A stretch of 59,805 bases of DNA, taken from contig JAFZQN010000046.1 in NCBI GenBank assembly GCA_017620375.1, positions 1 through 59,805 on the forward strand, read 5' to 3'. The position numbers and the translations under genes were made by a program. This document shows positions 53,307-59,805 of the stretch, in pieces. The notes below the pieces were generated by a model that made no database searches, was not told where the DNA came from, and saw only the letters and a list, made by a program, of their open reading frames with translations. How positions within the stretch are numbered: the first letter of the stretch is position 1; every line of letters begins with the position of its first letter. This DNA is from Lachnospiraceae bacterium. Lineage in GTDB: Bacteria > Bacillota > Clostridia > Lachnospirales > Lachnospiraceae.

Positions 53307-53395
53307 TAATGCCTTCACCTAAATGAGAGGCTGTACTCTGATAAAGCCTTCCCCTCAAGGGGAAGCCTATATAAATATACCACAGGAGGATAAAA

Positions 53396-54904
53396 ATGGA
53401 CAGGAGTTTACAGGAATCGATAGCGTTTGCCATCTATCTGGTGATAGTATTGGCGATCGGTATCATCTTCTTCCTTAAGGGAAGAAAGGAAAAAGGCGGA
53501 GACAAGTCGTATTTCCTTGGCAACCGTAACATGAACGGTCTGGTAGCGGCACTCTCGGCAGGAGCATCGGACATGAGTGCGTGGGTACTCATGGGACTGC
53601 CCGGATCCATCTATCTTTGGGGCATGGGCCAGGTATGGATCGCGATAGGACTTCTTATCGGTACCGTGCTTGCATGGATACTGGTAGCACCCGGACTGCG
53701 CCGTTTCTCCATCATCGCGGATGACTCTATCACCATCCCGCAGTTCCTTACCAACAGATTTAAGTCAAAGAGCCATATACTGCTCGTAGTCAGCGCTATC
53801 GTATTTATCGTAGCTTACTGCGTATATGCGGCATCGAGTATCGATGCATGCGGTACACTGTTCCAGACAGTATTCGGTTTTGCAGATGATAAAAAGCACT
53901 GGGTAATGATCGGTGCTACAGTCATCATCCTGCTTTATACATTCCTCGGCGGATTCAACGCAGTATGCTGGACCGACTTCGTACAGGGCCTCATGATGCT
54001 TGCAGCCATCATGGCAGCACCCATCATCGCAGTAGCAGCTATGGGCGAGCCTGACTTTACACCTATGGCAAAAGTAACTACAGATGAAAATTATTACAAC
54101 CTGCTCTCATCCGGTAAATTTGACTGGAAGAGTATATCGGATATCTTAAGCGGCTTCGGCTGGGGGCTCGGATACTTCGGAATGCCTCATATCTTAGTAA
54201 GATACATGGCTATCCGTTCCGAAAAAGAAATGAGAAAATCAAGAGTGACCGGTATCCTCTGGACCACACTTATCCTGGCTATGGCATGTGTAGTGGCACT
54301 TGTAGGCCATGAGTACCTTGGAAGTTTCTTAGCAGAAGGCGAGCAGAAGAAGGTATTTATCGTAATGGTAAGAGACCTCTTCCCTGCATTTGTAGGCGGT
54401 ATCCTTCTTTCAGCTATCTTAGCGGCATCCATGAGTACAGCAGATTCACAGCTGCTCGCATCATCATCGGCATTCGCTTCCGACGTATATAAGAAGATAA
54501 TCAGGAAAAAGGCTGATGACAAGGAAATGTTACTCGTAGGACGTATCGTAGTAGCAGTTATATCTGTCGTAGCACTTATCATAGCACTTAACCCCAACAA
54601 CGGCGGTATCATGGCACTCGTAGAATGCGCATGGGGCGCATTCGGTGCAGCATTCGGTCCCGTTATCCTGCTTGCACTTCACTGGAAACGCTTCACATAT
54701 AAGGGCGCTGTAGCCGGCGTGGTAGTAGGTTTTGGCGTAGATGCATTATGGTATGCATTCCTTTCATCCGAGACAGGTCTCTATGAGATCATCCCCGGAT
54801 TCATCTGCGGTATGATCGCAGCCATTGTTGTAGCTAAGCTCGATAAAGAGCCTACAGCGGAAGTACTTGAAATGTTTGATAAGGCTCAGAAGCCGGTTGA
54901 CTAA
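53396..54904 (+). CDS. putP: sodium/proline symporter
   Basis: A 502-aa membrane protein of the sodium:solute symporter family, with about 13 hydrophobic segments. The PutP-type core is present: DKSYFLGNRNMNGLVAALSA, then AGASDMSAWVLMGLPG, the Na+-site helix AILAASMSTADSQLLASSSA, and WTDFVQGLMMLAAIMAAP. Proline is the closest match; other compatible solutes cannot be excluded. CAGGAGG precedes the ATG. A hairpin CTTCCCC/GGGGAAG lies in the gap after lysA (about 53344-53361). Confidence 0.92.
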   Translation: MDRSLQESIAFAIYLVIVLAIGIIFFLKGRKEKGGDKSYFLGNRNMNGLVAALSAGASDMSAWVLMGLPGSIYLWGMGQVWIAIGLLIGTVLAWILVAPGLRRFSIIADDSITIPQFLTNRFKSKSHILLVVSAIVFIVAYCVYAASSIDACGTLFQTVFGFADDKKHWVMIGATVIILLYTFLGGFNAVCWTDFVQGLMMLAAIMAAPIIAVAAMGEPDFTPMAKVTTDENYYNLLSSGKFDWKSISDILSGFGWGLGYFGMPHILVRYMAIRSEKEMRKSRVTGILWTTLILAMACVVALVGHEYLGSFLAEGEQKKVFIVMVRDLFPAFVGGILLSAILAASMSTADSQLLASSSAFASDVYKKIIRKKADDKEMLLVGRIVVAVISVVALIIALNPNNGGIMALVECAWGAFGAAFGPVILLALHWKRFTYKGAVAGVVVGFGVDALWYAFLSSETGLYEIIPGFICGMIAAIVVAKLDKEPTAEVLEMFDKAQKPVD

Positions 54905-54926
54905 AAACGAATAGTATACACTATAA

Positions 54927-54956
54927 AGGGCTCTGCCTGCACAGAGCCCTGTTTTT
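54927..54956 (+). terminator. terminator after putP
   Basis: Perfect 9-bp stem AGGGCTCTG/CAGAGCCCT with loop CCTGCA, then GTTTTT. Confidence 0.92.
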
Positions 54957-54977
54957 ATGCCTGTTTGTATAATGATC

Positions 54978-55280
54978 TTATTTCAATCCTTCTGTTTTTT
55001 TATATATATCTCCTCTGGATCCTGCAAGTAATGTATCAATAACTACTATCTTTCCGTTTATTACGGCATATATAATGCGGTATCCGCCTATCCTCATACG
55101 ATAATAATCGTTTCGTTTCCCTTTTATACGCTTTATATCCACACTTTCCGGATGATCGCCGGTCAGGACTTTTTTTATATTGATACAGTACTGTTGCCTG
55201 ATATCATCATGAGCCTGGAAAAATTTCATGGCGGCTTTGCTATAACGTATCTCATATGAAAAATGTTTAGAATCTGCCAT
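54978..55280 (-). CDS. RelE/ParE-family toxin
   Basis: A 100-aa small basic protein of the RelE/StbE fold: YEIRYSKAAMKFFQAHD at the start, IKRIKGKRNDYYRMRIGGYR in the middle, and IIYAVINGKIVVID near the end. RelE toxins cut mRNA on the ribosome, while ParE toxins hit gyrase; the arrangement fits RelE best. The antitoxin gene lies 11 nt upstream, so this is a type II toxin-antitoxin operon on the minus strand. Confidence 0.88.
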   Translation of the reverse strand: MADSKHFSYEIRYSKAAMKFFQAHDDIRQQYCINIKKVLTGDHPESVDIKRIKGKRNDYYRMRIGGYRIIYAVINGKIVVIDTLLAGSRGDIYKKTEGLK

Positions 55281-55291
55281 AAAACCCCCTC

Positions 55292-55561
55292 TTACAGTTC
55301 AAAACGCTCTGAAGCAACAATCTCAAGGTCGTCATCGCTCATTGACTCGAGGTGCCCAAGGATTTCTTCCGATTCTTCAGGGTCAGCTTCCATCACATGG
55401 GAAGTGAGACGATAGTAGGGGTCTTTTTTTAGTTTATTGATATACTGCCTGATGGCGTTTTTAACGATCTCGGTCTGGGACATGTTAAAAACCGACGAAA
55501 CTTTTTTAATATCCTCGATATCTGCTTCATCCATCTTAAAATTCAAAGCTTTCGTAGCCAT
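55292..55561 (-). CDS. RHH-type antitoxin of the RelE pair
   Basis: An 89-aa protein. The N-terminal ~50 residues look like a ribbon-helix-helix DNA-binding domain (LNFKMDEADIEDIKKVSSVF, MSQTEIVKNAIRQYI), and the rest is an acidic helix (HVMEADPEESEEILGHLES) that would wrap the toxin. It lies first in the operon, as is usual for antitoxins. AGGAGGTGATC precedes the ATG. Confidence 0.85.
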   Translation of the reverse strand: MATKALNFKMDEADIEDIKKVSSVFNMSQTEIVKNAIRQYINKLKKDPYYRLTSHVMEADPEESEEILGHLESMSDDDLEIVASERFEL

Positions 55562-55599
55562 ATGATCACCTCCTGCATTACTCGACTTACTGTAAAGAT

Positions 55600-55628
55600 A
55601 GTATACACCATAAAGACGATAAATTCAA
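55600..55628 (-). promoter_or_regulatory. promoter of the RelE-type operon
   Basis: Minus strand: TTGAAT (55628-55623), 17-bp spacer, TATACT (55605-55600). Confidence 0.75.
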
Positions 55629-55705
55629 GTATTAAGAAAATAATTTTAAAAGTCAAAAAATGATAGTAAAAAACACCAATTATTAAAGTATAAAAAACCA
55701 CGAAA

Positions 55706-55837
55706 ATTTGATATACTATGCTACAGTAAGGGGAAATATACCTTGAAACGGTTTTAAGCCCCAAGATATGGGGGATAACGGCCTATATGTAGTGGTTTCG
55801 CAGCACAGGTAAGACGTTAAGTCTTGCGGGGGGATTT
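55706..55837 (+). promoter_or_regulatory. structured leader of the large EAL protein
   Basis: An extended TATACT lies near 55711 with a weak -35. The 5' region has CCCC/GGGG hairpins (about 55759-55775) and GTAAGAC/GTCTTGC (about 55809-55827), the latter just before the ribosome site GGGGGGA. I could not match it to a known riboswitch class. Confidence 0.45.
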
Positions 55838-58800
55838 ATGAGCGGTAGAGGAAAGGTTTTGGGAATATGTCTTGCCAAAATGCAGGACAGAATAAGAACT
55901 GAATATTTAAGCGCCATAAACAGGTCTGCGTCCTTACGTGGCTGGAAAACGGTGGCGTTCAACAGTTTTCGTGACTTTAGAAAGAACGATCTGAGCCTGG
56001 TGGGCTCGAAATCCGTATATAACATCATCAACTATGATGACGTTGATGCGGTGATCGTATTTCCGGAGAGCATAAACAACAGCGAGATATCAGACAGTCT
56101 GATAGAGACTGCACAGGCCGCCGGCAAGCCCGTGATATGCGTCGGACCTGAGAAAAAAGGCTGCTTTTCGATAGTACGCGACTACGAAAAAGGCTGCAGG
56201 GAGATGCTCAACCATGTGATCAACGAGCATAACGCACGTAACCTGTATTTCGTAGGCGGATTTAAGAACGACGACGAAAGAAGCACTAATTTCCTGAACA
56301 TCTTTAGGGAAGTACTTAAGGAAAACGACATAGAATTTGACGAGAAAAAGCTCTGTTACGGCGACTATAAGGACGAAGTGATAGACGGGGCGGTGGACCG
56401 CATCCTATCAGGAAGTGACATCCCCGATGCCTTCATATGTATAGATGATAAGACCGCCATAGCGGTATGCGAAAAAATGCAGGAGTACGACCTAAAGACC
56501 CCTGACGACATAATCGTCACCGGATTCGGAGGCATACCTGCGGCATATTATTACCACCCGAGCATCACGACATGTTCGGACGATGTGGAACGGTTCGCCG
56601 AAGTGGTGATAGAGGCGGCCGGAGATGCATTCGACGGAAAAGCGCCCGGTATATACAAGGACGAGTTTAAGGCACGTATCAGAAGGTCCTGCGGATGCGA
56701 CATGCGTTCATACATGTCGGCAGGCAGACGTTCGTACGACTTAGAAGCTGCCAAGGCAGCAGGCATGTACCTGCCAGAGAGCGAGAACAGGGCAAATGGA
56801 GCAGGCGGTACACAGGGAAGCGGAGCCGAAGAGAAAACAGGCGGGAGAAATTACGAAAAGCCCCTGAGACTCCCGGAAGATGAAAGAACAGAAGACGATA
56901 CAGTATTCATGCCGAGCGCGGATGCCGTAAAACTGGTAGGCCAAGCGGCTGCCGGGACTGCGGCAGTCGGAGCTGCGGCTGCCGGGAATATATCGGTGAC
57001 CGGAGCTAATACAGATGAAAGCAATGATCTAAATACCCAGAGCGTACCGATGGGATTTAATATAGCGGAAAAGTATGGCGACAGCAAGACGATGTCGGCG
57101 ACCGTCACCACACCTACGATAAAAGATGAGCCCGAACCGCAGATAGCCCCTATCCAGCATGACAGGCGTGAGGGAGCGAAGCCGGTGAGCGTCGAGGCAG
57201 CGGTAAAGCGTGCTTTTGAAGTAGCGGATGACAAGCGCTGCGCAGGACTCCACGGGGACAAACGTTTCCGTTCGGGCAACCACGTAGCCTACATATATAA
57301 AGAGCTCGATGAGATAGAGCGCAGGGAGGATTCGCTGCTCGCATGGCTCGACCGTATGCTCGAGATCACGGAAGTATCCGACATATGTGACGAGATATCA
57401 AAGCGTATACCGCCCGGCTCGGAGCTTTATCTCTACACAGAGTTTTTAGAGTCCAGTTTCGACATAGAAGGCTTTGAAGAAAAGTACTACGGCGATAAGG
57501 ACAAAAAAGAAAGTATAACAAATGAAAAGCTGAAGGATCTGAAGCTGACTAGGATCAGATCGGCCAAGGATATGCATAATATGCAGCCGGCCGATCACAT
57601 AGCCATGGGGCACACTCAGACCGCAGAAAACGAAGAAATAACCTTAAGAAATATCACGGCGGACTACATAAAGGGAGAAGCCGACGGACGGATGCTGATA
57701 TTCAACCCGGTATTCATCAGTGACTTTGCCTGCGGATATTTCGGAGTAAAGACAGAACAGATAAGCGACATAAGGAGCATGGTTAAGCTGCTTAACACCG
57801 GACTCAACATGATATTCCGGTTCTTAGCTAACCAGAACAGGCAGCAGAGGATGCTCTACAACATAGAAAACTCGGTATATGTAAGCTCCATGACGGGACT
57901 CCCGAACCTGAAGGGCTCAACCAGGTGGTTCGAAGGCTTCTCGGCAGTGACGGAAAATCACCGAAAGCCGCTGAGTATCAGCGTATTTGCGATACCGAGG
58001 TACGCATACATCTACGAAAACTACGGACTCAACGAAGTAGAGGATGCAGTAAAAGTAGTAGTGGAAAACATCAGAAACGCCTGCAGAAAATCAAGCTTTA
58101 TAGGTCAGTTTGCTGAAGGCGAATATATAGTAATAGACATTGAAAACGATGTCGGCGACATCTACGGAGACTCGGTAACCGAGACATACGGCGACGAGAT
58201 ATTCCGGGAGTTCAACAGGACGATGGAATCCTTCAACCGTACCAGTACCAAGGAGTATTTCTTAGAGGTCAACTACGGTACGGCTACTGTTGAAGTCGGC
58301 TGGGATGCCACCCTGGAAAACCTCGTACGTATGGCGATGAGTGACATGTATTTAAGGAGACTCCGCCAGGGCAGGTCGGCAGCAGCGATAAGAGGCAGGA
58401 CGTTCGATCGTGAGTACTTCACCACCTTCGAACTCTTAGTGGACAGGAACCTGTTCCGCTACCATTACCAGCCCATCGTAGACGCGGCGACCGGCAAGAT
58501 ATACGGCTACGAAGCCCTGATGAGGACCGGAGGCGGCATATCGATGTCACCGCTCGACGTACTGGAGATAGCGAAAAACGCCAACAGGCTGTATGACGTA
58601 GAAAAAGCTACGCTAACGAATGTAATAAGTTATTACGTAGAGAATAAAGAAAAATTCGGTGACAAGAAGGTATTCATAAATACCATACCCGGACATTTCT
58701 TGACGAGGGAAGACTTAAACGAGCTGATCGCAAAGTACGGCCAGCATCTCGGAGCCTTCGTATTTGAGATGACCGAGTCCAACACCGTAAAAGATGAAGA

Positions 58801-59805
58801 ACTTGAGGAACTCAGGAACATCAACGTAAACGGAGTACATCCGATATTTGCGGTAGATGACTACGGTACCGGACATTCCAATATTGTTAACCTGCTCCGG
58901 TACAGGCCCGAGGTAATAAAGCTGGACCATTACCTGGTCAACAACATCCAGGATGACTCAAATAAGCAGATGTTCGTAAAGAACACCATCGAGTTCGCCC
59001 GGATGAACGGTATCAAGGTATTGGCGGAAGGTGTGGAGACCTACGAAGAACTCAAGAAAGTCATCGAATACGGAGTTGACTTCGTACAGGGCTTCTACAC
59101 GGCACATCCTTCAGCGGAGATAATGGAGAAGATCCCGGAGAACATAAGAAACGAGATCCTGTCCGAGAGGATAAAGGCAGCTCAGTTTGATAACGACAAC
59201 CTCGTATATAACGTAAAGGCGGGCGAGACAGTCAATCTGCTCGAGTTAGCCCTGAGAAAATATACGATGCTCAATATCCTGGGCGGCAAGGTCAAACTGG
59301 TCGGCGAGCCGGACAACATCATCGACATGATCATACGTACGGCGGATGGCAAGAAGACGGATCTCACCTTTGAAAACGTCAACCTGCGAGGAGCATTGGA
59401 GACCACGGTCCAGCTTGGAAAGAACTCCGAGACGGCACTCACTATCACCGGTGAATGTACACTCAATAAGGATGGTATCTTGGTACCGTACGGATCGAGA
59501 CTCACGGTATCCGGTGACGGCGGACTGCACATCATCACCAGCAGGAACTTAAGCGTAGGCATCGGCTCCAATGCCAACGAGCCATACGGCGACATCACGT
59601 TTGACATGACAGGCAGTGTAAAGATCGTGGCAAACGGTGACAAGGCGGTCGGCATAGGCGGCGGACGGTGTGACGGATCAAGGATCAGGCTGCTGAACGG
59701 TATATTTGATGTAAGCGCCAAAGCAATACATGCGGTAGCTATTGGCAGCAACTCCGGTGACACTGACATATATATAGGAAGATCTGCAAAATGCAGGCTG
59801 AAGAG
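55838..59805 (+). CDS. large c-di-GMP phosphodiesterase (sensor, degenerate GGDEF, EAL) with beta-repeat tail; partial
   Basis: Open to the window edge: 1322 codons with no stop, so the C-terminus is missing. Residues 1-~290 resemble a LacI sugar sensor (ending VIVTGFGGIPAAYYYHPSIT, then SCGCD). An Ala/Gly-rich linker and a helical region follow to ~600. A degenerate GGDEF domain is at ~680-830, with FAEGEY in place of GGDEF, so no cyclase activity is expected. The EAL domain is at ~864-1106 with its residues in place: YGYEALMR, FEMTES, DDYGTG, EVIKLDHY, LAEGVET, QGFY. From ~1110 comes a Gly-rich repeat domain (TVNLLELALRK, VGIGSNANEP, AVGIGGGRCDGS). GGGGGGA precedes the ATG. Confidence 0.9.
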   Translation, partial: MSGRGKVLGICLAKMQDRIRTEYLSAINRSASLRGWKTVAFNSFRDFRKNDLSLVGSKSVYNIINYDDVDAVIVFPESINNSEISDSLIETAQAAGKPVICVGPEKKGCFSIVRDYEKGCREMLNHVINEHNARNLYFVGGFKNDDERSTNFLNIFREVLKENDIEFDEKKLCYGDYKDEVIDGAVDRILSGSDIPDAFICIDDKTAIAVCEKMQEYDLKTPDDIIVTGFGGIPAAYYYHPSITTCSDDVERFAEVVIEAAGDAFDGKAPGIYKDEFKARIRRSCGCDMRSYMSAGRRSYDLEAAKAAGMYLPESENRANGAGGTQGSGAEEKTGGRNYEKPLRLPEDERTEDDTVFMPSADAVKLVGQAAAGTAAVGAAAAGNISVTGANTDESNDLNTQSVPMGFNIAEKYGDSKTMSATVTTPTIKDEPEPQIAPIQHDRREGAKPVSVEAAVKRAFEVADDKRCAGLHGDKRFRSGNHVAYIYKELDEIERREDSLLAWLDRMLEITEVSDICDEISKRIPPGSELYLYTEFLESSFDIEGFEEKYYGDKDKKESITNEKLKDLKLTRIRSAKDMHNMQPADHIAMGHTQTAENEEITLRNITADYIKGEADGRMLIFNPVFISDFACGYFGVKTEQISDIRSMVKLLNTGLNMIFRFLANQNRQQRMLYNIENSVYVSSMTGLPNLKGSTRWFEGFSAVTENHRKPLSISVFAIPRYAYIYENYGLNEVEDAVKVVVENIRNACRKSSFIGQFAEGEYIVIDIENDVGDIYGDSVTETYGDEIFREFNRTMESFNRTSTKEYFLEVNYGTATVEVGWDATLENLVRMAMSDMYLRRLRQGRSAAAIRGRTFDREYFTTFELLVDRNLFRYHYQPIVDAATGKIYGYEALMRTGGGISMSPLDVLEIAKNANRLYDVEKATLTNVISYYVENKEKFGDKKVFINTIPGHFLTREDLNELIAKYGQHLGAFVFEMTESNTVKDEELEELRNINVNGVHPIFAVDDYGTGHSNIVNLLRYRPEVIKLDHYLVNNIQDDSNKQMFVKNTIEFARMNGIKVLAEGVETYEELKKVIEYGVDFVQGFYTAHPSAEIMEKIPENIRNEILSERIKAAQFDNDNLVYNVKAGETVNLLELALRKYTMLNILGGKVKLVGEPDNIIDMIIRTADGKKTDLTFENVNLRGALETTVQLGKNSETALTITGECTLNKDGILVPYGSRLTVSGDGGLHIITSRNLSVGIGSNANEPYGDITFDMTGSVKIVANGDKAVGIGGGRCDGSRIRLLNGIFDVSAKAIHAVAIGSNSGDTDIYIGRSAKCRLK

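Noticed and set aside
55543-55764. 73-codon minus-strand frame upstream of the RelE-type antitoxin
   Set aside because: It overlaps the antitoxin start and its promoter and is low-complexity hydrophobic from AT-rich sequence.
55706-55837. c-di-GMP riboswitch before the EAL gene
   Set aside because: The GEMM-I hallmarks (GCACAGGGCAAACC and GGGACGCAAAGC) are absent, and GEMM-II did not fit either.

Overview
This 59.8 kb window is chromosomal DNA from a low-GC, anaerobic, Gram-positive fermenter. It most resembles a Lachnospiraceae bacterium of the Butyrivibrio/Pseudobutyrivibrio kind. The grounds are the protein flavour (a DUF4317 protein, sugar-sensor/GGDEF fusions, a GH5 cellulase, a pyruvate formate-lyase pair), strong AGGAGG ribosome sites and SigA-type TTGACA-N17-TATAAT promoters. 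No species can be named from the sequence alone. No phage or plasmid backbone and no CRISPR array is seen.

Layout. 0-12.5 kb: tRNA-Cys, a SulP anion permease, a TetR regulator, an MMPL exporter with a secreted heptad-repeat partner behind a CIRCE-like operator, a LysR regulator, a GHL10-type glycosidase, a DUF4317 protein and an O-antigen ligase-like protein. 12.5-19.1 kb (minus strand): a five-gene unit rfbC-glf-GH5-galK-transglutaminase, read from one strong promoter. 19.2-21.9 kb: a metal-resistance operon (CadC-like repressor, free HMA chaperone, Zn/Cd P-type ATPase) behind an 11-bp inverted-repeat operator. 22-25.6 kb: a Uma2 protein with a truncated second copy, and a diguanylate cyclase with a sugar-sensor domain. 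25.7-30.9 kb: amino-sugar genes (glmM, GntR regulator, nagB, a PTS IIC-like protein) and two small hypotheticals. 31-34.4 kb: pflB under a ZTP (pfl-motif) riboswitch with an overlapping terminator, then pflA with an inserted segment.

34.5-43.7 kb: XRE regulator, Na/Pi cotransporter, a six-unit 62-bp tandem repeat array, a DHH phosphoesterase, an HD-GYP-like protein with a possible two-state leader, trpS, a ~335-bp fold-back element and TrmO. 43.7-51.4 kb is the rearranged part: two complete cassettes and one decayed copy of a type I toxin-antitoxin locus, a decayed fragment of an antiporter gene, and an ECF sigma/anti-sigma pair lying between duplicated sequence; then the intact antiporter, a PII-like protein, an S1-domain protein and a MerR/RDD fusion. 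51.4-59.8 kb: tagD-like cytidylyltransferase, lysA, putP, a RelE-type toxin-antitoxin pair, and a very large c-di-GMP phosphodiesterase that runs off the window end.

Themes. Three c-di-GMP proteins (GGDEF, HD-GYP-like, EAL) suggest dense second-messenger control. Most unusual are the 62-bp array of alternating half-sites, the type I toxin cassettes whose sense and antisense RNAs begin with the same hairpin, the duplication around the sigma-factor cassette, and the EAL protein that ends in a Gly-rich beta-repeat domain normally met in surface proteins.
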